Assembly: GCF_001431315.2 (NCBI RefSeq)
Contig: NZ_LKHV02000001.1
Location: forward strand, 558,001 to 622,000
Origin: Candidatus Berkiella cookevillensis
GTDB taxonomy: Bacteria; Pseudomonadota; Gammaproteobacteria; Berkiellales; Berkiellaceae
Direction: 5' to 3'
DNA: 64,000 nt
Shown here: positions 9,114 to 17,433 of the stretch, one piece after another
Layout of the letters: the number at the start of each line of letters is the position of its first letter
Numbering within the stretch: position 1 is the stretch's first letter
Notes under the pieces: generated by a model
What the model saw: the letters and a program-made list of their open reading frames with translations, nothing else
Told to the model about the DNA's origin: nothing
Database searches by the model: none
Program-made: the position numbers and the translations under genes

Positions 9114-9830
9114 ATGCTAGATTTTTTTAAAACAAAAGCTTTCCATGATACTTGTGAAAATTATTGTCCAGATGCTGTATATGACTATTTAAGAGGCCAA
9201 GGCTGGTGGGAGCATCTATTCTATAAAGACTTTAGTGAACAATTAATGGATTATGTTCGAGAAAATCCAGCAACATCGGCGCTTGTGGCAGCAACTTTAA
9301 TCGGTAGTACGGTTGTTGGCTCTGCCTTTGCTGTTCAAAAAATTAAGGCTAAAACAGCATCTGATTTAAATGTAGCAGATGAGATTAAGGTTGTTAGCGA
9401 AGATGAGAATAGCGTGCTTGGAGATTTAGATCATACTGATACAGGTACAGGAAGCTCTGTTGAAGAAGAACAAGAAATGAAAGATCCTATTGTTCAGCCT
9501 AAAAAATTACCTGTGGCTACAATTTTGAGTAAAGTATTTGATTATTTAAAAGCAAATACTGGTGAGCATCATTCTTCCATTGCGGATGCACTTGGAATTT
9601 CTCAAGAGAATGTTGCTAGGCTTAAGCAGTTGCCAGGTTTTCCTAAGTCTAAAGTGCTTTATGGACAGCAAGTAATTCAGCGCTCTGCGGCAGATGCTTT
9701 AGCATTATTAGGTTTGCCTAGAGATGGTTCATATCCTAAAGATGACGCGCATTATCTTGCGCTTGCAGAAGCAATTGGTATGCCTTCTCCTAAAGAAGAT
9801 AATGGTGCGCGTGTAAAAGTTACTTTTTAA
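9114..9830 (+). CDS. MLDF-family single-span protein 1 (hypothetical)
   Basis: First of three neighbouring genes whose products begin MLDF. The 238-residue protein has a short Cys- and Trp-containing N-terminal region, one hydrophobic segment at about residues 56-76 (rich in Ala, Gly, Ser and Val), an acidic linker, and a C-terminal domain (about 135-238) that looks helical. No family is recognised. It has its own terminator at 9858. Likely a lineage-specific membrane or secreted protein; the function is unknown. Confidence 0.65.
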   Translation: MLDFFKTKAFHDTCENYCPDAVYDYLRGQGWWEHLFYKDFSEQLMDYVRENPATSALVAATLIGSTVVGSAFAVQKIKAKTASDLNVADEIKVVSEDENSVLGDLDHTDTGTGSSVEEEQEMKDPIVQPKKLPVATILSKVFDYLKANTGEHHSSIADALGISQENVARLKQLPGFPKSKVLYGQQVIQRSAADALALLGLPRDGSYPKDDAHYLALAEAIGMPSPKEDNGARVKVTF

Positions 9831-9857
9831 GATAAAGTAAAAGTCGATTAAAATGCT

Positions 9858-9889
9858 AAAAAGCCCGATAAATATCGGGCTTTTTTTTT
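9858..9889 (+). terminator. rho-independent terminator after MLDF gene 1
   Basis: Stem AGCCCGATA/TATCGGGCT with a short loop followed by a run of T, 30 bases after the stop codon. The remaining bases to 10153 show no gene. Confidence 0.9.
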
Positions 9890-10153
9890 CTCTCAGAATT
9901 GTTTGTATAGAGTAAATATTGTGGCCGCCGTTCAGTATACGCTGTTATTTTAGTGATTTTAATACATGTATTCTGTCAGTAATGACTAAAAAATAAGCGA
10001 AAAACAGCTTAAAAATAGGGATTTTTACCACCTATAAGAAAAGCGCTACCACTTATCTCAATTGACCTGTATTTGATTGCCAACTAACAAAATATCATTA
10101 TACTTAGCCTTGTCTCTTAAATAATTTTTCAACCACAACTCGGAGTATATATT

Positions 10154-10462
10154 ATGTTAGATTTCATCAAAGGCGTAACTTGTTCAACAGCTGGTTACAA
10201 TTGCCCAGTAGTAGAAGAAGTTTGCAAGAGTGTTTATGAGTGCTATGTTGCTCCTTACTTAACTTCAATCGCTGCAATTGCTGGTGGTACAGCTTTAGTT
10301 GCTGGTGGTGTTGCTGCATACATGAACAAAGATGCAATTCTTGGTAAATCTGAAAAAGCTGAAGGTTCTGAGGAAATTTCTTCTGTTCAAAACCCTGAAA
10401 CAAAAGCTGAAACAACAGGCCCACGTCGTTCAGCACGTTTAGCTTCTAAGTACAGCAAATAA
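10154..10462 (+). CDS. MLDF-family single-span protein 2 (hypothetical, 102 aa)
   Basis: Begins MLDFIK and has four cysteines within the first 35 residues, one Ala/Gly-rich hydrophobic segment (about 37-57) and a short charged tail ending in a basic patch (RRSARLASKYSK). GGAG at 10144-10147 precedes the ATG. Together with the genes at 9114 and 11042 it forms a small tandem family by N-terminus and layout, although the tails differ. The function is unknown. Confidence 0.65.
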   Translation: MLDFIKGVTCSTAGYNCPVVEEVCKSVYECYVAPYLTSIAAIAGGTALVAGGVAAYMNKDAILGKSEKAEGSEEISSVQNPETKAETTGPRRSARLASKYSK

Positions 10463-10487
10463 TACTAAAGAGAAATCTTTAATATGG

Positions 10488-10516
10488 AAAAAGCAGGCGA
10501 AAGCCTGCTTTTTTTT
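10488..10516 (+). terminator. rho-independent terminator after MLDF gene 2
   Basis: Perfect stem AAGCAGGC/GCCTGCTT with loop GAAA and a T run, about 30 bases after the stop codon. Confidence 0.92.
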
Positions 10517-10634
10517 GTCTGTTGTTTTTTGTTTGCTTGACCTATGATAAACAGCGCTGAACCTTAAGTGCCTAGGAAAGTTATGTGCCCATTTTCTGCC
10601 ATTACAATCTGAATAATACTCACGAATTAAGATT

Positions 10635-10787
10635 CGTCGTTGCGAGCAAAAGACGCAGGAGAAATGTGAAATAAGAGATAAACGATAACGTCTTTTGCGT
10701 GGCAATCTATCTTGAAATCTTTCTTACAGCGTGCTCTTTAAAGACCTCAAGATAGATTGCTTCGTCGCTACGCTTCTCGCAAAGACG
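10635..10787. repeat. MITE-like intergenic inverted repeat
   Basis: About 150 bp with nested inverted repeats. The outer arms are 10635-10646 (CGTCGTTGCGAG) and 10776-10787, with one mismatch; the inner arms 10702-10715 and 10747-10760 are a perfect 14-bp match (GCAATCTATCTTGA). The wording resembles the 'cgt-ttgcgag ... gcaatct' repeat common between genes in many proteobacteria. A frame of 88 codons on the minus strand (10439-10705) crosses it, but I see no protein there. The surrounding 10517-10964 holds no other gene. Confidence 0.7.
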
Positions 10788-10964
10788 AGAAGATGTTGTG
10801 CCATGCTTAAATGCCTTATAGAGATTCTTCTCTTTATCTTTTTCAAAAAAGCAAATAATAAGTGTCTAAAACAGTGACGAGAAATAATTTTTTATCAATT
10901 TTTTCAGCAATTATTCCGCTTAACCGCACAATAAGTCCCTTCATCTTAAACAGAAGTTATTCGA

Positions 10965-10992
10965 TTGACCAATAATAAAATCTGCTTATAAT
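10965..10992 (+). promoter_or_regulatory. sigma-70-like promoter for MLDF gene 3
   Basis: TTGACC at 10965-10970 and TATAAT at 10987-10992 with a 16-base spacer, about 50 bases before the start codon. The MLDF gene 2 leader also contains ATTGACC (10061), though without an equally good -10 box. Confidence 0.65.
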
Positions 10993-11041
10993 CGTCTTCA
11001 TTGAAGTGATTTTTTTTTAATAATTGAGAGGAACCGAGACC

Positions 11042-11767
11042 ATGTTAGATTTCATCAACCCAGTAAAAATTTACCAAACTATGTTCGGTAGCAGCAGTGT
11101 ACCTGAACCTATTTGTGAAACAGCAGATTTACTTTGCAGAACCTTAGAAGGTTATGGCTTTGAATTACATTCGCCAGAAATGCTCGTTAATACAGCACAA
11201 GGGTTATCTGATATGACTGGCATGTCTGAAGGCGCATCTTATTTAACCGTTGCTGCAGGCACACTTGCAAGCACTGTTGCTGCTATTTATGGTGTTACTG
11301 CTGCTGTAAAAAATATTATGAAGCCTAGTGATGAAAAAATCACTGTTAAGCCTTTGGCTGAAGATCTAGATTCTATTAAGCCTGTTAGTTTGATTGGGCC
11401 AAGCATTGAAGCTAAGAAAGAACAACCAAAGCCTTTTATATTTAGTGGTGGCGCAAGCAGCAGTTCGCATGTTGATGAAACACCTGTTGTTGTTAGCTTG
11501 AAGCCTTCTCATGCAGAATTGGTTGCCAAATATGTTAATGAAGCTCACAAACAGGCTGTTGCTAAAATGACAGGCGCTGTATTGGCAGCATTTAACGAAT
11601 TGAGTCCCCAAACAGTTGTTGCCTTTGGAGACCAATCAAAAAACGCAGCTTCGAATATTTTAAAATTCAATAAATTATCAGAAGATAAAAAGATTGAGAT
11701 GCTTGGTAATATGGAAAGAATGGTTCAAGCACAAATACAGAAGAAAACTTCTAGTAAACTACAATAA
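11042..11767 (+). CDS. MLDF-family single-span protein 3 (hypothetical)
   Basis: Product of 241 residues starting MLDFIN; an in-frame TTG at 11024 is an alternative, but the AGGA at 11029 is spaced for ATG 11042. Two Cys occur in the first 30 residues, then one hydrophobic segment at about 78-97 (Ala/Thr/Val-rich), a Ser/Pro-rich linker, and a helical C-terminal region (about 155-241) rich in Lys, Gln and Ala. It is the third member of the tandem family. No known domain was recognised. Confidence 0.65.
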   Translation: MLDFINPVKIYQTMFGSSSVPEPICETADLLCRTLEGYGFELHSPEMLVNTAQGLSDMTGMSEGASYLTVAAGTLASTVAAIYGVTAAVKNIMKPSDEKITVKPLAEDLDSIKPVSLIGPSIEAKKEQPKPFIFSGGASSSSHVDETPVVVSLKPSHAELVAKYVNEAHKQAVAKMTGAVLAAFNELSPQTVVAFGDQSKNAASNILKFNKLSEDKKIEMLGNMERMVQAQIQKKTSSKLQ

Positions 11768-11788
11768 TCCTTTGATTCATTGTGTCAT

Positions 11789-11818
11789 AAAAAAAGCGAG
11801 GGTAACCTCGCTTTTTTT
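11789..11818 (+). terminator. terminator after MLDF gene 3
   Basis: Stem AAAAAGCGAGG/CCTCGCTTTTT around a three-base loop. The A run on one side and the T run on the other let it serve the convergent gene at 11844 as well. Confidence 0.9.
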
Positions 11819-11843
11819 ATTTCTAATTTTCACTTTAAAAAAA

Positions 11844-12206
11844 TTAATGCAAAGCATTACTGGGTGGATAATGAGTGATGCGTAAATTGGGATCAACCGA
11901 GTCATCAATGGTAAAGCAGGTAATGACAGGTGGCATTGGGTAATTGCTAGAGAGATCGGCAATATGCGGACCTTCAGCGCTTTCTGTTGTGTTTGTTTCT
12001 AGCCTCATATCACTAAGAGCATCTCTTTTTTGCGTTGCTTTTGTTTCTTGTTCTTCTTTTTTAATCATTTCTTCTAATTCTTCCAAGGGTATGAGCGATA
12101 ATGTTTCATACTCTTGCCAAGGTGAATGCACAGTTGTTTTCTTTACATCACTACTAGAAAGTGTTTTTAACCAAGTTTTTAGCATATCAATAAATTTGTG
12201 TTTCAT
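11844..12206 (-). CDS. hypothetical acidic protein, 120 aa
   Basis: No known domain. The N-terminus (MKHKFIDMLKTWLKTL) could be an amphipathic helix; a Glu/Lys-rich segment (about 43-60) is probably helical and the C-terminal third is Pro-rich. An in-frame ATG at 12227 would add seven residues, but AGGTG is well placed for 12206. It shares a terminator with the MLDF gene 3 opposite. The plus-strand frame across it (11944-12261) looks like its shadow. Confidence 0.5.
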   Translation of the reverse strand: MKHKFIDMLKTWLKTLSSSDVKKTTVHSPWQEYETLSLIPLEELEEMIKKEEQETKATQKRDALSDMRLETNTTESAEGPHIADLSSNYPMPPVITCFTIDDSVDPNLRITHYPPSNALH

Positions 12207-12453
12207 GATGGGGACACCTAACGACATCAGAAAGTTGAAAAAGAGCGTATTTGGTTATTAAACTAAATACTAAAAATGAAGTCAATGCTGAGGTTTTTTG
12301 CTGTAAAGACAAGGCGCTATGTGTTTTGGTTGGTATAGCTAAACAAAGGTGATACTTCACGAAGCTTTAAGGATATGATCTTATTCAATATTCGCAAAAA
12401 TACTGAAATTAAAGTAGGTATTATATATATGCTTGTTGTACATGAAAAAAACT

Positions 12454-13239
12454 TTAAAAAAACCAATAACCGTACTTATGTGCCAGATGGTAGGCTTTTA
12501 ACAAAAACACATGATAAAAATAAATATCCAAAGAATAACGAGAAATAAGCAGGCTGGGAAAAATGCATAGCTTTGGGATCTTAAGGCTGATCAGCTTATA
12601 GTTATATAACACTAACCAAAGTGACAGTGTTATGAAAAGAGTGCCGTAGGTAAATACGGTGGTTCGAAAGAGATTGAATACCAATGCTTGCCAAAACATG
12701 TGCAAGCCTAAGGCCAAGGCAAGCCAGAGACCTGCTAAAGGTACTTTCTCTTTTAGCCAATGTGCAGTAATCGCAATGATAATACCCAGTGTGCCGTACT
12801 CTACATAAGGATAGAGAACAGAGTTTGCTGCAATCAAAGCAACCATCAAACCTATAGACACGAAAACAGGAAGCTTGGTTGTCGGAATATACAGCAAGAT
12901 TAAATAAGCAAAGATAAAGGTGTAAAGTATATTAATCCAGAAGGTGTGACCAAACAGTAAACCCGTTAATGATAAGATGCCGCCATAGATGAGTAGGCTT
13001 GGTTTACAATTTACTTTTCCCGTATAACCAATCAAAAAATAAAAAAGAGGGGCAGCACTTCTACCTATCAAGCGCATGACACTGTTATTGTCAAAAAGGT
13101 AGTAACCTATATGATCGATAAACATCAAAGTAATCGCAGCTATTTTGAGTGCATCGTGACTATTAACAGACTTGCCATACTTGTATACATTAGATAGCCA
13201 GGTATTTGCTGCGTTATTATTTTTTGTTTGCGTATTCAT
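12454..13239 (-). CDS. TraX-like acyltransferase family membrane protein
   Basis: A 261-residue polytopic membrane protein. The conserved TraX start is visible: DALKIAAITLMFIDHIGYYL, with His and Asp in the helix, then RLIGRSAAPLFYFLIGY. Seven or more hydrophobic helices follow. TraX acetylates F pilin, but most chromosomal relatives have unknown acceptors. No conjugation genes are nearby, so pilin acetylation is not implied. It is transcribed alone. Confidence 0.8.
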   Translation of the reverse strand: MNTQTKNNNAANTWLSNVYKYGKSVNSHDALKIAAITLMFIDHIGYYLFDNNSVMRLIGRSAAPLFYFLIGYTGKVNCKPSLLIYGGILSLTGLLFGHTFWINILYTFIFAYLILLYIPTTKLPVFVSIGLMVALIAANSVLYPYVEYGTLGIIIAITAHWLKEKVPLAGLWLALALGLHMFWQALVFNLFRTTVFTYGTLFITLSLWLVLYNYKLISLKIPKLCIFPSLLISRYSLDIYFYHVFLLKAYHLAHKYGYWFF

Positions 13240-13307
13240 CAGAAGCGTTTAACACCTTATTTATTTTTGAGACAGCTTCTAGTTATAGATAGAAAGGTGG
13301 CAAGGCT

Positions 13308-14669
13308 TTACTGAATATAAACTGTTTTAATATTGCAGAATTCTCGTATACCACAATGCGCCAACTCTCTGCCATAGCCACTTTGTTTTATGCCACCAAA
13401 AGGTAAGCGGGGATCAGAGCGCACAAAATCATTGACAAAGCAGTTGCCATATTGAAGTTCATACTCGGCAATATGTTGTCCCTTTGCAATATCTTTTGTA
13501 AAAACAGCGCTTCCTAGACCAAAATGACTGGCATTGGCAATTTCAATCGCTTCTTTTTGCGTTTTGACTTTAATGATACTGGCAACAGGGCCAAATAATT
13601 CTTCTTCAAAGGCAGGCATGCCAGGTTTTACATTGCTCAGTACAGTGGCAGGATAATAGGCGCCCACATTATCTGGAAGTTCGCCCCCTAATAGACAGTT
13701 TGCACCTAGTTGAATAGAGCGGGTCACTTGTTTGTGTAATTCATCACGTAATGCATGTGTTGCCATTGGGCCAATATGCGTTTGCGTTGAAAAGGGATCA
13801 CCCATTCGGATAGCGCGCATTTTATCTACAAATAAACTGACAAACTGTTCATAAACAGATTCCATTACTAAAAAGCGCTTCGCTGCAATGCAACTCTGCC
13901 CTGCATTTAAGGTTCTACTTTGTACACAGAGTTTAGCAGCACTTTCTAAATCCGCATCCTCTAAAATGAGATAAGGATCGCTGCCGCCTAATTCTAATAC
14001 AGATTTTTTAATATATTTTCCACACAATTGAGCAACACTGCTACCAGCCTGTGTGCTGCCAGTGAGCGTAACCGCTTGAACCAAGGGATGCGCAATGATG
14101 GGTTCTATATCTGCTGATTTTACCAATAATGATTGAAAACTATGTTCTAAAAAACCAGCATCCATAAATATTTTTTCAATAGCGACAGAACAACCTGATA
14201 CATTAGAAGCATGTTTTAAAAGCGCAGTATTGCCGGCCATGAGGGTGGGAGCAGCGAAACGAAATACCTGCCAATATGGAAAATTCCAAGGCATAATCGA
14301 TAAAATAACGCCTAAAGGCTGGTAGCTGATATAACTTTTTTGTGCTGCCGTTGAGATATTTTCGTTTTGCAATAGCGTAGCACCGTGCTCTGCATAATAA
14401 TCGCAACACACAGCACACTTTTCAATTTCTGCCAGCGCTTCTTTAAATGATTTTCCCATTTCTTGGCTAATCATCGTAGCATGTTCTATTGCGTTATCTC
14501 TGAGTATTGTTGCTGCTTTTTTGAGGCAGCTTGCACGTTGCTCAAAAGAATAGTTGCGCCATGTTTTAAAGGCATTGTGTGCATTGAGAATTGCATTTTC
14601 TATTTCTGCATTTGTATGTGCTTGAAAAATGCAGATGAGTTCGGCGCTAACGGGGCTGATACTTTTCAT
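13308..14669 (-). CDS. sad: NAD(P)-dependent succinate-semialdehyde dehydrogenase (Sad/YneI-like)
   Basis: Oxidises succinate semialdehyde to succinate. The 453 residues fit the aldehyde dehydrogenase superfamily. Visible motifs are the cofactor-binding MPWNFPYW (126-133), TGSTQAGS (203-210), the general base in VLELGGSDP (Glu226) and the nucleophile in GQSCIAAKR (Cys260), with EELFGP near the C-terminus. The GQSCIAAKRF form is typical of the Sad/YneI branch. Exact substrate is inferred. No gab operon partners are adjacent. Confidence 0.88.
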   Translation of the reverse strand: MKSISPVSAELICIFQAHTNAEIENAILNAHNAFKTWRNYSFEQRASCLKKAATILRDNAIEHATMISQEMGKSFKEALAEIEKCAVCCDYYAEHGATLLQNENISTAAQKSYISYQPLGVILSIMPWNFPYWQVFRFAAPTLMAGNTALLKHASNVSGCSVAIEKIFMDAGFLEHSFQSLLVKSADIEPIIAHPLVQAVTLTGSTQAGSSVAQLCGKYIKKSVLELGGSDPYLILEDADLESAAKLCVQSRTLNAGQSCIAAKRFLVMESVYEQFVSLFVDKMRAIRMGDPFSTQTHIGPMATHALRDELHKQVTRSIQLGANCLLGGELPDNVGAYYPATVLSNVKPGMPAFEEELFGPVASIIKVKTQKEAIEIANASHFGLGSAVFTKDIAKGQHIAEYELQYGNCFVNDFVRSDPRLPFGGIKQSGYGRELAHCGIREFCNIKTVYIQ

Positions 14670-14862
14670 AGAGTTCTCATTTATATAAAAAACAAGCTGG
14701 ATATAGAAACAATTTTTATTTTAAGCATAATTTTATTATGTGTACATGCGACAAAATAGCATTTTAATGCTTTGAATTCTATATAAAATATATTTTAGTA
14801 AATTAACTTGAAAATGTAATAAACTATATTATAAGTACCATAATTAACTTAAGTGTGTATAT

Positions 14863-16932
14863 ATGGCATTATCAGGTATCAGAGATCTAGCAACCAACCT
14901 AAGACAAGGTATTAGTGCATTAGGTTCTGGTAATGTTGCCAGTGCTTCGGGTAGCTTAGGTGCTGCCTTTGGTAATATTTTTCATTTTGTTGGTGCAGGC
15001 ATGTTTGCCTATTCTATGGTAGAAACACTGCGTAACAAAGAATTATCCTGGTATGAGAAGTTGTTTCCCGCCACCTTGTTTGGTATTTCTGCTGCGTTAT
15101 CTATTGCAACAGGTGTGACCATGGCGCTTGCCTTGGCGGCAGCAGTGCCTATTTTGGCATTTGTCGGTTCAACGGTTACATTGGTACGAAACATTTCTGT
15201 ATATTTCTCGGAGAAATGGGAAAAAAGACGTATTAAAAAAGACTTTAAAAATAAAGAAAAAATAGAAAATCTGATAGATAAATTGGGTATTCCTAAAGAT
15301 TTACAAGCTGAATATGAGAAATTTGAAAAGGCAACTTCACTTCTAAAGGCACATCGTCATTTACCTCAAAAACTATTTGAGTCGGAACCTGATGACATTG
15401 AGAAAATGTGCAAAATTGCAAATATAGACGAGAAAACAATTAAGACATTTCAAGAAGCAAGCCAAATACGAAAAAGAATTGCTGCAGCACAATTGCCAGA
15501 AAGCCTACGAAATGAAATAAAAGACATCCTCATTTATAGAAAAGATAAAAAGCATATGTCTGAGAGACAAATGCGAGATGTGATGGTTCGTGTTATCAAT
15601 CACTCGATCAATAGAAACCAAGCACAACAAGAAAAAATTCGTGGCATCATGTCTGTGATTCCACATGCTTCAAAAGAAAGTTTTGAAAATACGCTTGATT
15701 TGCTTTCTTTGCCTGCAGATAAGTTAGAACAGCATCGAGAGTTTTTAAATGATGCACATTTGCAAAATGAGATCATGATGATGTTGGTTGGAAAAAATCT
15801 ATCATTGGATTGGTTGAAACAACCACAGGTTGATTTTGAAAAAGAGCTGTTGGATAAAGGTTTTGATAAAGCTCAAATAGCAGTATTACGACATGCACAT
15901 GATCAATACCAACTGGTAGAGCAATATCGTTTGCCGGATGAACTCAAAGCAGAATTAAAAATATATTTAGAAAGTTTGACAAATTTAAATACACCAGAAG
16001 AGAAACAAAAAGCTGGAGACTTTGTTGTAAAATTTGCAGATTATTTTATCAATTCTCCTAAAGCAGATAAATCTTCATTAATGTACACGCTTGTTTTTGA
16101 GTCTCCAGATATTAAATTTACAAATATTGGCGATTGGATGACAAAAGCAACAAAATGGCGCCAAGAAAATACTGAAAAGCAGTTTAAAGAAGATTATGGC
16201 GAAGTAATGGATTTGTTCAAAAGAAGGCAACGACTACATACTTTGTCAGAAAGTGCTGGTGATCGTTTAAAGATTATTGGTTGGAACGTTGTTGCCGTCT
16301 TATTGAGTGCAGTTGCGACCTTTGTGCCAATGATTATGCTGGCTACCCCTGCTGCACCTGCGGCTGTGCCCGTATATGGTGCTTTAAGTGCCGTTGCTGC
16401 TTTGCCTGCTGCTGTTGCTGCATTTAAAGGCACAAAACTTGCCTGGAAAGGCTATAAGTTAAACAAGAAAGTGGAAAATGTTCAGGGGCAAGTAGAATAT
16501 GCTGTTTCTCCCAATGTAGAAGAGGTTGTTGAGAAGAAAAAGCGAGCTGCCGTTGAAGAGCCTGGGTTGTTCAAGCGTGCTGCGAATGCCATTGGTTCTT
16601 TCTTTTCTGGTCTTTTGGGGAAAAAGAAAGAAATGGAGATATCTGTACCTATGCATCCAAAAGTAGAGACAGATGTAGGTGTTGTTAGACAGCCAGAATC
16701 AGATGAGGCTGATTTAGCCTCTTTGGAAAAAGAGACGCAGACAGTGGCTGAGACGGAAGAAGTAGAGAGTGGCCCCAGAAATATGCGTTCTTCTTTAACA
16801 ACGCATTTTGAAACAGTTGCCAACAAAGATTCTGATTCACCTGTATCTGAAGAGGGCATAGAAGATAAAGCCACCAATGAACGTTTAGAGCAAGAGGGCT
16901 TGGAGTCATCCAAATACTCTAGCAAACCTTAA
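14863..16932 (+). CDS. large hypothetical membrane/coiled-coil protein, candidate effector
   Basis: 689 residues, no known family. Layout: a Gly/Ala/Ser-rich N-terminus with hydrophobic segments (about 25-115), a long charged helical region (about 120-460) with many KEK/EEK runs likely to form coiled coils, a second hydrophobic block (about 470-530, Ala/Pro/Val-rich), then an acidic Ser/Glu-rich tail. The tail has Glu clusters followed by a polar end (SSKYSSKP), which resembles C-terminal type IV secretion signals in Legionellales; that is inference only. TTGAAA (14808) and TATAAG (14830) form a possible promoter. It is followed directly by the tmRNA promoter. Confidence 0.6.
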   Translation: MALSGIRDLATNLRQGISALGSGNVASASGSLGAAFGNIFHFVGAGMFAYSMVETLRNKELSWYEKLFPATLFGISAALSIATGVTMALALAAAVPILAFVGSTVTLVRNISVYFSEKWEKRRIKKDFKNKEKIENLIDKLGIPKDLQAEYEKFEKATSLLKAHRHLPQKLFESEPDDIEKMCKIANIDEKTIKTFQEASQIRKRIAAAQLPESLRNEIKDILIYRKDKKHMSERQMRDVMVRVINHSINRNQAQQEKIRGIMSVIPHASKESFENTLDLLSLPADKLEQHREFLNDAHLQNEIMMMLVGKNLSLDWLKQPQVDFEKELLDKGFDKAQIAVLRHAHDQYQLVEQYRLPDELKAELKIYLESLTNLNTPEEKQKAGDFVVKFADYFINSPKADKSSLMYTLVFESPDIKFTNIGDWMTKATKWRQENTEKQFKEDYGEVMDLFKRRQRLHTLSESAGDRLKIIGWNVVAVLLSAVATFVPMIMLATPAAPAAVPVYGALSAVAALPAAVAAFKGTKLAWKGYKLNKKVENVQGQVEYAVSPNVEEVVEKKKRAAVEEPGLFKRAANAIGSFFSGLLGKKKEMEISVPMHPKVETDVGVVRQPESDEADLASLEKETQTVAETEEVESGPRNMRSSLTTHFETVANKDSDSPVSEEGIEDKATNERLEQEGLESSKYSSKP

Positions 16933-16971
16933 AAAAGCTTGATGCCTAGCCTAATTGCACTGCTAGACAAA

Positions 16972-17000
16972 TTGACACAAATAACTATATTAGCTATGAT
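16972..17000 (+). promoter_or_regulatory. sigma-70 promoter of ssrA
   Basis: Consensus TTGACA at 16972-16977 and TATGAT at 16995-17000, exactly 17 bases apart. The tmRNA 5' end at 17009 begins nine bases downstream. Confidence 0.9.
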
Positions 17001-17008
17001 CATCAATT

Positions 17009-17354
17009 GGGGGCGACCAGGCTTCGACGGGGTACTTGAAACTTAAGGTGCATGTCGAGCAGGCAATTAATCTCGTTAAACTTAACTGCAATCGTCATAA
17101 TTGCAAACGACGAAAACTACGCAATCGCTGCTTAAGCGATAGCCTCTCTCCTAGCCGGGCTTGTACGGTTAGACAGGGGGTAACTTTTACAAGATCGCCA
17201 ATGGCTTTGTTTCGAAGTCCTTGGTTAAAACTCAGAGACTCGCTGTTTGCACCCTGCTAGATCGGGTGTAGCCAGTTAAAATAATGGTCTAGATAAACAT
17301 GTAGACCCTTCAGCGTAGATGCTTCGGACGCGGGTTCGATTCCCGCCGCCTCCA
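17009..17354 (+). ncRNA. ssrA: transfer-messenger RNA (tmRNA)
   Basis: Rescues stalled ribosomes with SmpB (encoded at 53748). The 5' GGGGGCG (17009-17015) pairs with CGCCTCC (17347-17353), and the T arm GGTTCGATTCCCGCC is intact. The resume reading frame at 17103-17132 encodes the proteolysis tag ANDENYAIAA followed by TAA, one residue different from the E. coli ANDENYALAA. After the discriminator A17354 the genome reads CAA, so the 3' CCA is not encoded and must be added. The gene's 3' end is the attachment site of the island to its right. Confidence 0.96.
17335..17354 (+). other. attachment-site core (left), in ssrA 3' end
   Basis: The tmRNA 3' end TTCGATTCCCGCCGCC recurs at 36072 and, in shorter form, at 29582. 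Integrases of the P4 type use such tRNA/tmRNA 3' ends as attB and restore the gene on integration. The sequence beyond (17355-17433, continued after the IS at 18731-18775) also matches 36088-36202, meaning that the left ends of two related elements are present. Confidence 0.8.
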
Positions 17355-17402
17355 CAAATTACAAATTATAGATTCAACGAGAACCCAGAATGAACTTAAA
17401 AG

Positions 17403-17433
17403 CCTGTAATCTTAGAAGATTGCGGGTTTTTTT
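17403..17433 (+). terminator. terminator downstream of ssrA, interrupted by IS
   Basis: Stem CCTGTAATCT/AGATTGCGGG followed by seven T. The ISL3 element is inserted exactly at the end of this T tract, whose GTTTTTTT (17426-17433) is its duplicated target. A copy of the terminator lies at 36131-36160. Confidence 0.8.

Noticed and set aside
10439-10705. 88-codon minus-strand frame
   Set aside because: It overlaps the MLDF gene 2 terminator and half of an inverted repeat; no protein-like pattern.
11944-12261. 105-codon plus-strand frame opposite the gene at 11844
   Set aside because: Composition (Ser/Cys/Phe/Val-rich) is typical of an antisense shadow; the minus-strand frame has the better start signal and helix-like sequence.
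17036-17260. 74-codon frame inside ssrA
   Set aside because: Lies wholly within the tmRNA; only the ten-codon tag is translated.
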